Made by a program: the position numbers and the translations under genes | In this document: piece by piece, positions 17,346 through 27,243 of the stretch | How positions within the stretch are numbered: position 1 is the first letter of the stretch | How the letters are laid out: each line of letters starts with the position of its first letter | Origin: Micavibrio sp. | Lineage (GTDB): Bacteria > Pseudomonadota > Alphaproteobacteria > Micavibrionales > Micavibrionaceae | Assembly (NCBI GenBank): GCA_021604545.1 | Contig: BQJE01000002.1 | Span: forward strand, 1 to 64,000 | Direction: 5' to 3' | DNA length: 64,000 nt | Notes under the pieces: model-generated | Seen by the model: only the letters and a program-made list of their open reading frames with translations | The model's database searches: none | Told to the model about the DNA's origin: nothing

Positions 17346-17897
17346 TTATCTACGAAGAGACTGTAAATCTTGCTTTAGTTGTTCTCCAATGAGTTCAGTA
17401 TCAATATGGGTGTAGTCTTGTGGGCTTTTTCTTAACACGTCTATGATTGCCTGGTTAGTGTGTAAGACCACATCTCTAAATGCTTGCACAAGTCCGTCAT
17501 TATATTCATAAGAGCACCCAGTCTTTTTTCTATCATCATCAACTGTTTGACTAAACTTTTCTATGTTGATGACTGTTTTGCCGACAGCATATACGGCATC
17601 ATTGGTTAGGTGAGCTGGTTCAAGCTTGAGGCCCTCTATCAATATATCACCTGTTCTGTCGTCAACTGCTGTTTCTATATTGAGTGCCTTTTTAAATGGC
17701 TCAATAAGCTTTTCTTGGGCTTCCTTGCCCCATTTTATATCCTGGGAATGGCAGTCATTTTTAAGGGGAGGCCAGTTTAGAATTTCTCTGTTGTTGAGGC
17801 CTTCTTGGTAGCCAACAGTTTTTCCTCCCAAAAAGCCCACAATACCAGAGCCCAAACCCACCACAAGGCTAAGTATTATAACGTTTATCGGTTTCAT
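17346..17897 (-). CDS. Membrane-anchored protein of unknown function
   Basis: A 183-residue protein. The N-terminal hydrophobic segment (residues ~5-30) is rich in glycine (GLGSG, GFLGGKTVG) and resembles a glycine-zipper transmembrane helix. The rest is polar and probably periplasmic, with Cys near residues 49 and 127. I recognise no family. It sits between mnmA and the ferredoxin gene, is more AT-rich than both, and may be a later insertion into this neighbourhood. Confidence 0.65.
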   Translation of the reverse strand: MKPINVIILSLVVGLGSGIVGFLGGKTVGYQEGLNNREILNWPPLKNDCHSQDIKWGKEAQEKLIEPFKKALNIETAVDDRTGDILIEGLKLEPAHLTNDAVYAVGKTVINIEKFSQTVDDDRKKTGCSYEYNDGLVQAFRDVVLHTNQAIIDVLRKSPQDYTHIDTELIGEQLKQDLQSLRR

Positions 17898-17956
17898 CTC
17901 ATTCTCCTGAAGCCAGACAATACGACAAATATTGCTAATATGTCAATTGTTTTGGA

Positions 17957-18295
17957 CTACCAGTCGGTTTTGGTGCCGGGTAGGGCGACGACAAGGCCAT
18001 CGAGGTCTTTGGTGAGGCGGATCTGACATCCTAAACGTGAACTGTCGCGTAGCTCGAATGCTAAATCGAGCATGTCTTCTTCCTCATCGGATTTTTCATT
18101 GTCCTGATCGATGACTTTTTGCTGCCAGTCAGGATGCACGTAAAGGTGACAGGTGGCGCAGGCCATGGCACCGCCACAGGCCCCTTCAATTTCCTCGATA
18201 CCGTTATCGACGGCAATTTGCATCAGCGACCAGTCTTCGGGCGCATCGATTTCTTTGGGGCTTCCGTCGGTCATAATGAAGGTCACTTTAGGCAT
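17957..18295 (-). CDS. [2Fe-2S] ferredoxin, adrenodoxin type
   Basis: A 112-residue protein with the spacing C40-x5-C46-x2-C49 (ACGGAMACATCH) and C90, which binds a [2Fe-2S] cluster in ISC-type ferredoxins. The acidic stretch around residues 68-74 fits a partner-docking surface. Its start overlaps the end of the cysteine-desulfurase gene by 8 bp. Electron donation to Fe-S cluster assembly is the likely role, from context and family. Confidence 0.93.
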   Translation of the reverse strand: MPKVTFIMTDGSPKEIDAPEDWSLMQIAVDNGIEEIEGACGGAMACATCHLYVHPDWQQKVIDQDNEKSDEEEDMLDLAFELRDSSRLGCQIRLTKDLDGLVVALPGTKTDW

Positions 18296-19400
18296 GGGCA
18301 GCTTTCTTTTCCTCTATACGGTTCATAATTTTTTCAAGGGCTTTCAAAAAGCCGTCAATATCGGCCTCTTTCGTATCCCATCCCATCGATACGCGCAAGG
18401 CAGAAGAGGCCTCTTTATCACTGGCACCCATGGCCTGCAAAACATGGCTAGTTTTGATGGTGCCGCTGGAGCAGGCCGAGCCGTTACTGATGGCTATGCC
18501 CTCCAGGTCCAGCGCCATCAGCAGTGTTTCGGATGAGGCGTCAGGTAGAGAGAATAGCGATGTCCCGGCCACACGCGGTGAATCAGAGGAATGAATGACT
18601 GTTCCCTTGGGCAATTTACTTTCCAGCAGGTCGCGGAGAGCATCCATTTTTTGATAGGCGGGTAGGTCTTTTATGGCTAGTTCAGCTGCCATACCAAATC
18701 CGGAAATGCCGGCGACATTTTCGGTCCCTGCGCGGGCGGTTTTTTCCTGCCCGCCGCCGCTTAGAAGAGTTGGGGTTATTCCACACAGGCCGAGCATCAA
18801 AGCACCGACGCCTTGCGGCCCGCCTATTTTATGTGAGGATAGGGTCAGGAAATCGATGCCAAGTTCGGTTATATCAATCGGGATTTTGCCTGCGGCCTGT
18901 ACGGCATCACAATGAAGGAGCGCGCCGTATTTCTTTAATAAATTCGAAACGTCTCGTATAGGTTGAGTGGCACCAGTTTCATTATTGACCAGCATCACAG
19001 AAACCAAACCGGTTTTGGGCTCTGCTTGCAGTAATTTTTCCAATGCACTCAGATCGACAATTCCGTCTTTGGTCACGGGAATTTGTTCGGCGTTTGGAGC
19101 TGCTTCTAAAACAGACGGGTGTTCTATGGCAGAAACGAGAATACGTTCTTCCTTGAAATGCTGCAGAACCGTGTTATTGCCCTCAGTAGCCCCCGAGTTG
19201 AAAATCACCTGTGCGGGCGGCACGTTCACAAGTGTAGCAACTTTTGTACGGGCATCCTCCACCAATTTGCGCCCCTCCTGGCCGTAGCGATGGACGGATG
19301 AGGCGTTATGCGGCTGCTTCATGGCATGGGCAACCGCTTCCGCAACTTCAGGGCGGATAGGGGCTGTTGCGTTGTAATCAAGATAGATATGTTTGCTCAT
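18288..19400 (-). CDS. Cysteine desulfurase (NifS/IscS-like)
   Basis: A 370-residue PLP enzyme that takes sulfur from cysteine. The PLP lysine is K191 (SSHKIGGPQGVGAL), H94 lies in AIEHPS, and the catalytic cysteine is C310 in NGSACSSG. The CSSG loop without a long insertion points to the NifS-like group. It is co-transcribed with the ferredoxin downstream, giving an Fe-S or thiolation sulfur-supply pair near mnmA. Confidence 0.93.
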   Translation of the reverse strand: MSKHIYLDYNATAPIRPEVAEAVAHAMKQPHNASSVHRYGQEGRKLVEDARTKVATLVNVPPAQVIFNSGATEGNNTVLQHFKEERILVSAIEHPSVLEAAPNAEQIPVTKDGIVDLSALEKLLQAEPKTGLVSVMLVNNETGATQPIRDVSNLLKKYGALLHCDAVQAAGKIPIDITELGIDFLTLSSHKIGGPQGVGALMLGLCGITPTLLSGGGQEKTARAGTENVAGISGFGMAAELAIKDLPAYQKMDALRDLLESKLPKGTVIHSSDSPRVAGTSLFSLPDASSETLLMALDLEGIAISNGSACSSGTIKTSHVLQAMGASDKEASSALRVSMGWDTKEADIDGFLKALEKIMNRIEEKKAAHA

Positions 19401-19483
19401 AACCCGCTATATAGGCTAAGTTTACCTAGGATTACAATTTTTTTAGCGAATCAAATCAAAAGACATATTAAAATTTATCCGGA

Positions 19484-19492
19484 TTATCCACA
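19484..19492 (+). promoter_or_regulatory. Perfect DnaA-box sequence
   Basis: TTATCCACA matches the DnaA-box consensus and is preceded 9 bp upstream by TTATCCGGA. It lies in the AT-rich divergent spacer (19401-19649) between the cysteine desulfurase and a hydrolase gene. One full box is not an origin; it may bind DnaA as a regulator or be chance. Confidence 0.35.
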
Positions 19493-19649
19493 TAGTTATC
19501 AATGGTTTATAATAATTTTGTAGACAGGTGGCGGTAATTTCAATATACATCATGCAATATTAAAAATAGGCATGAAGAAAACATGCAACTCTTTCTGTTT
19601 TATAGATATTAATTTTGTTTAGTAAACGCCTTAGTGAAAAGGGGTATCA

Positions 19650-20327
19650 ATGCCCGAGATAATTTTTAACGGCCCGGCTGGACGACTTGAAGGCCGTTAT
19701 TCGCACTCCAAGTATAAAAATGCGCCATTGGCGCTGGTTTTACACCCCAGCCCCGAGCATGGCGGTACGATGAACAATAAAATTAACTATGCATTGTTCC
19801 AGAATTTTGTTTCGCGTGGGTTTTCAGCTTTGCGGTTTAATTTCCGTGGCGTTGGTCGCTCACAAGGTACGTTTGACCGTGGCGAAGGTGAGCTCAGTGA
19901 TGCCGCTTCGGCGCTCGACTGGATGCAGGAGATCAATCCAAATGCGCCTTATGTCTGGATTGCCGGGTTTGAATTCGGCGCCTGGATCGGCATGCAGCTT
20001 TTGATGCGACGCCCGGAGATCAAGGGTTATATCTCAGTCGCCCCGCCAGCCCATATTTATGATTTTAGCTTTCTTGCACCTTGTCCGACATCGGGTTTGA
20101 TTTTGCATGGTGAGAAGGATGATGTCGTGCCGCAGGAATCAATTGAGAAATTTGTTGAAAAGCTGTATCAGCAAAAAGGTATTTCAATTGATCACCGCAC
20201 GGTCGAAGGGGCCAATCACTTCTTCCATGATCACACAGAGATTTTGTCACAGCATGTCCATGACCACCTCAACAAAGCCGGCGGTGGCCGTAGAGTTGAT
20301 GTTGATGAGAAGGCGATTGCTGCATAA
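19650..20327 (+). CDS. Alpha/beta-hydrolase fold protein with altered nucleophile elbow
   Basis: A 225-residue protein. HPSPEHGGTMNNK gives the oxyanion region, RFNFRGVGRSQG the following strand and turn, the acid lies in HGEKDDVVP, and the His in EGANHFF. The nucleophile elbow reads GFEFGAW, with Glu (codon GAA) where a Ser would be expected in GxSxG. The fold assignment is secure. Classic Ser-hydrolase activity is therefore doubtful, unless Glu is characteristic of this subfamily. AAGGGG precedes the ATG. Confidence 0.8.
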   Translation: MPEIIFNGPAGRLEGRYSHSKYKNAPLALVLHPSPEHGGTMNNKINYALFQNFVSRGFSALRFNFRGVGRSQGTFDRGEGELSDAASALDWMQEINPNAPYVWIAGFEFGAWIGMQLLMRRPEIKGYISVAPPAHIYDFSFLAPCPTSGLILHGEKDDVVPQESIEKFVEKLYQQKGISIDHRTVEGANHFFHDHTEILSQHVHDHLNKAGGGRRVDVDEKAIAA

Positions 20328-20343
20328 ACTGTAGTGGATCTTG

Positions 20344-20823
20344 TTACGCCGCTTGTGCAAGACCCTTCGCAGCTTCTCTAACTTCATCAACATGACCGGT
20401 GACTTTGACTTTACGCCATATCTGCGCAATCTTGCCGCTTTCATCAATCAGGAAGGTTGAGCGCTCGACGCCCATATACTTTTTGCCATACATGGATTTT
20501 TCTTTCCAAACACCATAAGCCTCGCAAACCTTCACGTCTTCATCAGAAGCCAGCGGGAAGTTTAGATCATATTTGGCTTTGAATTTGTCATGGCTGGCGA
20601 CGCTGTCTTTGGAAATGCCAATGATTTGTACGCCCAAATTCTTGAATTTTCGTAAGTTATCACGGAAATCACAGGATTGAGCGGTGCAGCCTGATGTGTC
20701 GTCTTTGGGATAGAAATAAAGGACGACTTTCTCGCCTTTGAACTCCGAAAGGCTTATTTTTCCGGCGCCATCTGTGGGAAGCTTGAAGTTGGGGGCTTTG
20801 TTGCCGATCTTTAATTCTGACAT
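20344..20823 (-). CDS. bcp: Thiol peroxidase Bcp / PrxQ-type peroxiredoxin
   Basis: A 159-residue peroxiredoxin. Peroxidatic Cys46 and resolving Cys51 lie in DDTSGCTAQSCDF, the PrxQ arrangement. It reduces hydrogen and organic peroxides with thioredoxin. Full length; AAGGAG lies just upstream of the start on the minus strand. It is convergent with the hydrolase gene. Confidence 0.95.
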   Translation of the reverse strand: MSELKIGNKAPNFKLPTDGAGKISLSEFKGEKVVLYFYPKDDTSGCTAQSCDFRDNLRKFKNLGVQIIGISKDSVASHDKFKAKYDLNFPLASDEDVKVCEAYGVWKEKSMYGKKYMGVERSTFLIDESGKIAQIWRKVKVTGHVDEVREAAKGLAQAA

Positions 20824-20865
20824 TTAATAATCTCCTTGGTTGAAGAGAAGCTCATAAAGAGATAA

Positions 20866-23800
20866 ATGGTTAGGCGGACATGTCAACAGGGGACTGAATT
20901 GAGCGAAGATAAAAAGAAACAAACGGGTAAGAAGGCAAAACCCAAAAAAAAGCCCAAAAAGGAACATGGCCTGATCACGTCTTTCAGGGTTTTCCTGATT
21001 GTTCTTATTTTTCTTGGGCTGGCAACCGGAGCATTTTTATGGCGCCTGACGCTGTCGCCGCTCAATATCGGTTTTGCCACAGATTATATCCAAAGCGCTT
21101 TGCATGATCCGGAGCGTGGTGTCCATGCCGAGACGGACAATGTGTTTTTACACTGGCCGGATTTGGCCGGGCCGATTTTTATCGGGTTGAGCAATGGCCG
21201 GATTGTCAATGATGACGGCGTGGTAGTTGTGTCGGTTGACGAAGCGGCATTGACTTTATCGATACGCCGGTTGCTTTTGGGGCAGGCGGTTCTCAAAACG
21301 CTTATTCTTAAAAAGCCAACATTAAGAGTAATTCGCCGTGAAGATTCCAGCATTGATATCGGCTTTGGTAATGCTCCAGTAGAAAATGGAGAAGAAAGCG
21401 AAGAACAGACGGATCAGCAAACGGATGTGGTGACGCGCATCTTACAATATATTGCGAATCCGGATGATGAAAAGGGTGAGAGCTCGCCGCTGGCGGGTCT
21501 GCGCGCCTTTGAAATTCATAATGCCCGGGTTCTAATGGAAGATCATGGTCTTGGCATATCATGGTTTCTGCCGAATTTTGATATTTCTTTTCTCAGTGCG
21601 AAGGCAGGTTTGACAGCATCACTTTATTTTGATTTGCCGGATGTTAAAGGAAAAAATTCGCATATCAAAGGGGATATTAACTTTTCGTGGGAACATAAAA
21701 ATGCTGCCATCGTACTGACTTTAAATAACTTTGATACACATATATTCGCTGGAAAAATCCCAGAGCTTTCTATGCTGGATGATCAGAATATTGTTCTGGA
21801 TGGGCGAGTAGAAGCTTTGCTCGGCGGTAATCTGCAGCCTGAACAGGTGAAACTGAATGTATCTTCAGAAGTTGGCAGCGTTTATAGCCCTGATCTTTCG
21901 CCCGCGCCGGTTCCGTATAAAGACTTTGTGGTAGATGCATCCTATGATAGCCAGAAAGGCAAGCTGGATATTACGCAGCTGCAATTGACATTGCGCGACG
22001 TGACAGTGGCAGCGCAGGCCGCATTTACACAAAATGAAAACACTGTTTCCGGGCCGGTGAAAGTTGAGATTAAGGATTTGCCGCAAGCCAATATAGCCCC
22101 GATCTGGCCCGAAGCCTTGAAGGAAGATAATAGCAAAACCTGGGTTGTCGATAATATTACCGGCGGGATTTACACGCATGCTTCGGCGTCTTTGGATGTG
22201 ATTGTGACGCAGGATGAAGCTGGGGAATGGGATGTTGATGCCCAGAATATTCTGGCTGATTTTGAATTTAAAGATATGAGCATTAATTATCGCCCGCCGC
22301 TTTCGCCGGTGACGCAGGCCAAGGGTAAGGGAACGTTCAATTATGCTGAAGAAAAACTAAGTGTGAGTGTTGAAGAAGGCATGCTTGATGACATGAAGCT
22401 TGTCAGCGGTGAGGTTGAGTTGATCAACATTATCTCCGAAGGAAAAGGTGTTGCTGATATTCATCTTAAACTCGACGGCCCGGCGAAAACGGCGTTGCTC
22501 TATGCGGCAAAGGAGCCGATCGATCTACATAAGAAAGTCAATTTTGACATGAACCAGGTGAAAGGTCATGTTGCGCTCGATGTCAATCTCAACTTCCCGA
22601 CGATTAAAGATCTCAAAATGGAGCAACTACAGATCGACATTGGCGGCGACCTCAAGGATGTCTACGTGCCGAATGTGTTGAAGGGTCTGGCTTTGACCGA
22701 AGGACCGTTGAAGCTCAAGGTCACCAATGAGGCAGCGAGTATTAAAGGTAAGGGCAAGCTCGAAGGGCGTGCTGTTGATCTCACCTGGATGGAATATCTT
22801 GAGAGCGAAGGTAAGCCACATAAAAGCAAAATCACCGCCAAGATTGTCGCCGATCCAAATCTTCGCCAGCGTTTCGGTATTGTACTTGATGAGTTTCTTG
22901 AGGGTTCGGTGCCGATCGATGTTTCCTATACAGAATTTGCCAACAATACTGCGCGGGCTGATATTAAGGTTGATGTAACGCCAGCGCGGTTTTTTGCCAA
23001 GCCGTTTGACTACGAAAAGCCAGCAGGCGTGGAAGGTTCGGCGTCTCTAAAGGCGATGTTTAGCAATGGCATTTTGCGCGAGGTCAAGAATTTGACCGGT
23101 CAGGCGCCTAATTTCAAGCTGGAAGATACGCAGTTGGCCTTTGTACAAAAGGGCGAAGAAACCGCGCTGAAAAGCGGTAATATCAGCCGCTTCACGATGG
23201 GCGAAACTGTTGCAGCGCTTGAGTTTGAGATCGAGGATAGCGACCGTATCAAGATTATCATGAATGGACCGTTTCTCGATTTGCGGCCCTTCCTCAATGA
23301 CGACGGAGAAGAGAAGGAAGAATATGATGATCCGCCAGTTGCAATTTCTGTCGCCGTCGATGCGATGCGCACAGCCGATGAAGAGGTTGTACAATACGGC
23401 AAGATCTACGCTGACATTAACAGCGAAGGCAAGTTCAACCAGATGGAGCTGGATGCGATTGCTGGCAAGGGTGATATTTACTTGCGCTTTAAACCCGATG
23501 AAACTGGTAAGCGGACGTTCAGGCTTGAAGCCGATGACGCTGGTGCGGCGTTGCGCGCGTTTAGCGTGTATGACAAAATCGTTGGTGGCAAGTTGGTGGC
23601 TTATGGCGAACCAATCCGCAGTATTTATGATCGCAATCTGACAGGGATCGTTGAGATTACAGATTTTAAGGTGATCAAGGCGCCTGTTCTTGCAAAATTG
23701 CTTGGCGCGTTGTCGCTGCCCGGTATTTTGAATCTTCTTAATGATGAAGGTGTAACGTTCACCAAGATGGAAGGGGACTTCAACTGGCTGTACCGGCAAA

Positions 23801-24138
23801 AGGGTGGGCTGCTGGTGCTAAAAAACGGACGAACATCGGGCAATTCGCTGGGGCTGACATTTGACGGGACGTTCGATAAATCCGTAAACACCGTCGATGT
23901 TGCCGGAACAATTATTCCGCTGTCCGGGCTTAACGAGATTATCAGCGCGATCCCACTGGTTGGTGATATCCTGACTGGCGGCACTGGCGGGGTGTTCGCT
24001 GCGACATATACGGTGAAAGGCCCGGCCACCGAGCCGAAGGTTGTTGTGAACCCGCTGGCGGTTCTGGCGCCGGGGATTTTGCGGCGGATTTTGTTCGAAG
24101 GGGGCGGGGGTAAAGCCCCCCCGGAAAAAGACCAGTAA
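20866..24138 (+). CDS. AsmA/YhdP-like envelope protein
   Basis: 1090 residues. The N-terminus is strongly basic (Lys-rich), then one transmembrane helix (~40-60), then a very long beta-rich body of the AsmA-like superfamily (YhdP/TamB relatives), ending in a hydrophobic C-terminal segment (GLNEIISAIPLVGDILTGG). Members span the periplasm and help move phospholipids to the outer membrane. A start at TTG 20899, with AGGGGA 5 nt upstream, is at least as plausible as ATG 20866 and would remove 11 atypical residues. Confidence 0.8.
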   Translation: MVRRTCQQGTELSEDKKKQTGKKAKPKKKPKKEHGLITSFRVFLIVLIFLGLATGAFLWRLTLSPLNIGFATDYIQSALHDPERGVHAETDNVFLHWPDLAGPIFIGLSNGRIVNDDGVVVVSVDEAALTLSIRRLLLGQAVLKTLILKKPTLRVIRREDSSIDIGFGNAPVENGEESEEQTDQQTDVVTRILQYIANPDDEKGESSPLAGLRAFEIHNARVLMEDHGLGISWFLPNFDISFLSAKAGLTASLYFDLPDVKGKNSHIKGDINFSWEHKNAAIVLTLNNFDTHIFAGKIPELSMLDDQNIVLDGRVEALLGGNLQPEQVKLNVSSEVGSVYSPDLSPAPVPYKDFVVDASYDSQKGKLDITQLQLTLRDVTVAAQAAFTQNENTVSGPVKVEIKDLPQANIAPIWPEALKEDNSKTWVVDNITGGIYTHASASLDVIVTQDEAGEWDVDAQNILADFEFKDMSINYRPPLSPVTQAKGKGTFNYAEEKLSVSVEEGMLDDMKLVSGEVELINIISEGKGVADIHLKLDGPAKTALLYAAKEPIDLHKKVNFDMNQVKGHVALDVNLNFPTIKDLKMEQLQIDIGGDLKDVYVPNVLKGLALTEGPLKLKVTNEAASIKGKGKLEGRAVDLTWMEYLESEGKPHKSKITAKIVADPNLRQRFGIVLDEFLEGSVPIDVSYTEFANNTARADIKVDVTPARFFAKPFDYEKPAGVEGSASLKAMFSNGILREVKNLTGQAPNFKLEDTQLAFVQKGEETALKSGNISRFTMGETVAALEFEIEDSDRIKIIMNGPFLDLRPFLNDDGEEKEEYDDPPVAISVAVDAMRTADEEVVQYGKIYADINSEGKFNQMELDAIAGKGDIYLRFKPDETGKRTFRLEADDAGAALRAFSVYDKIVGGKLVAYGEPIRSIYDRNLTGIVEITDFKVIKAPVLAKLLGALSLPGILNLLNDEGVTFTKMEGDFNWLYRQKGGLLVLKNGRTSGNSLGLTFDGTFDKSVNTVDVAGTIIPLSGLNEIISAIPLVGDILTGGTGGVFAATYTVKGPATEPKVVVNPLAVLAPGILRRILFEGGGGKAPPEKDQ

Positions 24139-24163
24139 CCTTTTGTTTTCAAATTGTGATTAG

Positions 24164-24381
24164 CGTTCGTCAGTTCGTTCCTCATTTTTAGGCGGAGGGG
24201 GGACCCCTCCCGGTATTATGTCTCCTTAATAGTCTGTTCCGCAGATTCACTATTTTCATATTTGTAAACCACAGATGAACACGGATACACACAGATAAAG
24301 AGTGTCCTGTAAAATCTGTGTTGATCCGTGGTTTGTTTTCCATGTCACCATTATAGGAAAAAAATCATAATTTGTCAAGGG
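24164..24381. repeat. Dispersed palindromic repeat, copy 1 (218 bp)
   Basis: Matches 62912-63213 almost end to end, including 30 identical bases at 24233-24262. Internally, AACCACAGATGAACACGGAT (from 24266) is partly inverted as ATCCGTGGTT (24324-24333), so the unit can fold. It fills most of the spacer between the AsmA-like gene and the vWA-OmpA gene. It has no coding capacity. Confidence 0.8.
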
Positions 24382-24435
24382 ACTCCTGTGGCCGGTTATC
24401 TGTTATTAATTATAGGAAGAACCGCATTTGAAATG

Positions 24436-25755
24436 TTAGTCAAAATCCATCTGGACATATCGATTATGCTCGGCAATATTTTCTGGCCCGTCCGGAAGAT
24501 GTACAGGATTATTTTCGCCAAACCCTCTTAAAATAATCCTGTAGTTTCCGATATTAAAATTTCTACGCACATAAAGCTCTACAGTTTGAGCGCGTTCCCA
24601 TGATAAATTCCTATTATGGTCACGCCCTCCATTGGTGGAAGCTCCCCCTTTAAGTATAAGTGTGTGGTTCGGATTTTGCTCAAGGAAACACCCGAGCATA
24701 TCAAGTTTGTATGTCGCATCTTTTAAAATTTGATAAGAATCATGTTTAAAATAGATGTCACTTTTTACATGATCAAATGTTGCTTTAAGGCCGCATACCT
24801 TATCCGGTTTCACGGGTGGTAATTGTTTAATGATAATGGGATCGCAACTCCCTATTGACAACATTGTGCCTAATGCAAAACCGGTCACGCCAGCGCCCAG
24901 CATTTTAAGCCATGGTTCTTTCTCTTTTATGACTTCTTTTATAAAAACCGGTTTATTTATTGTGCGCGCTGTCTTAGGGGACATTTTAAGCCAGACTTTC
25001 GGATCGACTTTATCGGCCATCTCTTTCACGGCCTCAGGACCAGCGGCCATAGCAGCTGTGGCAGCGACATAGTCTTTAAATTTTATCTCCGCATCCCATT
25101 CAAGGGGGCAGCCCTGAATGCCCGAAGACTCAGATAGTTTTTTGAATGCTTCGTAGTCCCAGGGGTCTGTGCCACCCGTTTCTTCTACTAATGTAATAAT
25201 GGGGGCACCAAAATTTCTTCCAGCCAGCTCAAGGTACTTGAGCGTGTCCGGTGCAAAACCTGGATACTTTTTACGTAGCTTGACTCTTGTTTTAGCTTTT
25301 ACGCGGCCACTATCAACTGTATCTCCTATCACAAGAACAGCATTAATAGGATCATACATCTTGTGTTCATCTATTTTTTTCAGGACATCCAGGCTTTGAC
25401 ATATCTGGGTGCAGCCTTTTTCACATTTCAAGGCACTAAAAGCTTCAGAAACTTTTTCAGGATCCTTAAAAGTGCCTTCGTAACTGACAGTGTTGCCTTT
25501 GTACGTGACCAAAGTGATCGTCAAATTTTCGATTGAGCTAACGGATTCGATGGTCTGCTTTAAATCCCGCATCTGTTTTGCAAAGTCTGTCTGTGCACTT
25601 TCAATGCTGTTTTCGCGGCTGGCTGTAATATCAATTGCCAATGCCAAATGGACCGGTTTTGGCTCGTATCTTTTAATTTGAACCGCGTCACCAAATACAT
25701 CTGCTGTGTTGCTTTTTTCTGTATCTCTGGGATTGTTGCCTTCACTCATAACCAT
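24436..25755 (-). CDS. vWA-like domain / transmembrane / OmpA-like fusion protein
   Basis: About 439 residues. The N-terminal von Willebrand-A-like domain (~34-190) has a MIDAS-like DITAS near residue 42. A ~60-residue linker leads to one transmembrane helix (~284-302). A C-terminal OmpA-like peptidoglycan-binding domain (~331-439) carries the typical NLSWERAQTV and NRYVQM. With no signal peptide, the vWA part should be cytosolic and the OmpA part periplasmic, the topology of MotB. Start 25755 is chosen because AAAGGA lies directly upstream. I know of no named system with this architecture. Confidence 0.75.
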   Translation of the reverse strand: MVMSEGNNPRDTEKSNTADVFGDAVQIKRYEPKPVHLALAIDITASRENSIESAQTDFAKQMRDLKQTIESVSSIENLTITLVTYKGNTVSYEGTFKDPEKVSEAFSALKCEKGCTQICQSLDVLKKIDEHKMYDPINAVLVIGDTVDSGRVKAKTRVKLRKKYPGFAPDTLKYLELAGRNFGAPIITLVEETGGTDPWDYEAFKKLSESSGIQGCPLEWDAEIKFKDYVAATAAMAAGPEAVKEMADKVDPKVWLKMSPKTARTINKPVFIKEVIKEKEPWLKMLGAGVTGFALGTMLSIGSCDPIIIKQLPPVKPDKVCGLKATFDHVKSDIYFKHDSYQILKDATYKLDMLGCFLEQNPNHTLILKGGASTNGGRDHNRNLSWERAQTVELYVRRNFNIGNYRIILRGFGENNPVHLPDGPENIAEHNRYVQMDFD

Positions 25756-25868
25756 ATTCCTTTTTCGTAAAAAATTATATGGATTTCTATAATCGTTTCC
25801 GAAGGAATGCAAGGTTTTTCTATAATATTTTTTCGAAAGTTATTTTTCATAATTAATTTGCCTTTTTG

Positions 25869-25887
25869 CTTCCCTCATAGAGGGAAG
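25869..25887. terminator. Hairpin repeat (copy 1)
   Basis: CTTCCCTC-ATA-GAGGGAAG, a perfect 8-bp stem. A near copy is at 29338-29358. It lies in the spacer between tyrS and the vWA-OmpA gene; without a clear U-run it may be a REP-like repeat rather than a terminator. Confidence 0.45.
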
Positions 25888-25968
25888 GGAGGTTGAAGGC
25901 TATGTGTAGGAGAATTGAAGGAGATTGTTAGGTCTGTGCTGGTAGAGGCCTAGTAAATATCCATGACG

Positions 25969-27228
25969 CTAATTTTTGATTTTCAGAAGGGCGTGTTTCT
26001 TTTTTCCTGCTGATAATTTGACGTAGTTATCGGCGGTGAGGTCTGGGGTGGAGACGCTTTGGTCTTCGGCTTCGACTTTGTTGTCGTTGACTTTTGCGCC
26101 GCCGCCTTTGATGAGCCTGCGGGCTTCGCCTTTTGAGGAGGCGAGGCCGGTTTCGACGAGGAGGTCGATAACGGATATGCCTTTGCCAAGGCGTGCGGCG
26201 TCGATTTCTATGCTTGGCAAGTCATCACCGACGCTGCCTTGTTCGAACACTTTGGCCGCTGTCTCTTGCGCGTCATTGGCGGCGCTTTCACCGTGGCAGA
26301 GCTTGGTGGCCTCAAACGCCAGAACTTTTTTGGCCTCGTTGATTTCTGCACCTTCAAGGGCTTCGAGTTTTTTAATTTCATCCATCGACAGGACAGTGAA
26401 GCGGCGCAGCAATGTGCTGACCATCGCGTCATCAACATTGCGCCAGTACTGGTAGTAATCATAGGGCTTAAGCATATCCGCATTGAGCCAGACAGCGCCG
26501 GATTCTGTCTTGCCCATTTTCTTGCCGTCGGGCGTGGTGAGTAGCGGCGCGGTGAGGGCGAATAATTGTGCGCGGTCACATTTGTGGCCGAGATCAACGC
26601 CGTTGATGATATTGCCCCATTGGTCACTGCCGCCCATTTGTATCAGCGTGCCGTGACGGCGGTAGAGCTCAAGAAAATCATAGCCCTGCATCACCATGTA
26701 ATTAAATTCGAGCAGGGAGAGCGGGCTTTCGCGCTCTAGACGTGTTTTCACCGAGTCGAACCCGATCATACGATTGATTGTAAAATACCGCCCGTAATCG
26801 CGCAGGAAGTCGAGATATTTTAGATCATCCAGCCAGTCATTGTTGTTGACCATCAGCGCGTTTGTCTTGCCATCTCCGTATTTGAGGAACTGATTAAAGC
26901 AGGTGTCCTTGATATGTTTGATGTTGGTGTTGATGGTGTCGTCATCCATCAGTTGGCGCTGCTCATCTTTAAAGGACGGGTCGCCGATTTTGGAGGTGCC
27001 GCCGCCCATCAGGGTAATCGGTTTGTGGCCGGCTTGCTGGAACCAGTACAGCATCATAATGCCGGTGAGATTGCCGACATGCAGAGACTGCGCCGTGGCA
27101 TCAAAGCCGATATAGGCGCTCTGCACGCCCTCTAGCAGTTTGGCGTCGAGGGTGTCAAAATCGGAGCACTGGTGAATAAAGCCGCGCTCGTCTAGGATAT
27201 TCAGGAAGTCTGATTTATATTTACTCAT
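25969..27228 (-). CDS. tyrS: Tyrosyl-tRNA synthetase
   Basis: A 419-residue class I aminoacyl-tRNA synthetase. HVGN (residues 50-53) stands for HIGH and KMGKT (237-241) for [14 protein letters not shown] lies between them in the active-site region. The C-terminal S4 RNA-binding domain contains [12 protein letters not shown]. It charges tRNA-Tyr. It is divergent from anmK with only 15 bp between the start codons, so the promoters must overlap coding DNA. Confidence 0.97.
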   Translation of the reverse strand: MSKYKSDFLNILDERGFIHQCSDFDTLDAKLLEGVQSAYIGFDATAQSLHVGNLTGIMMLYWFQQAGHKPITLMGGGTSKIGDPSFKDEQRQLMDDDTINTNIKHIKDTCFNQFLKYGDGKTNALMVNNNDWLDDLKYLDFLRDYGRYFTINRMIGFDSVKTRLERESPLSLLEFNYMVMQGYDFLELYRRHGTLIQMGGSDQWGNIINGVDLGHKCDRAQLFALTAPLLTTPDGKKMGKTESGAVWLNADMLKPYDYYQYWRNVDDAMVSTLLRRFTVLSMDEIKKLEALEGAEINEAKKVLAFEATKLCHGESAANDAQETAAKVFEQGSVGDDLPSIEIDAARLGKGISVIDLLVETGLASSKGEARRLIKGGGAKVNDNKVEAEDQSVSTPDLTADNYVKLSAGKKKHALLKIKN

Positions 27229-27243
27229 GAGGTATTTGTACGC

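Noticed and set aside
23047..23799. 250-residue minus-strand ORF in the AsmA-like gene
   Set aside because: Antisense shadow of the long plus-strand frame; no domain recognised.
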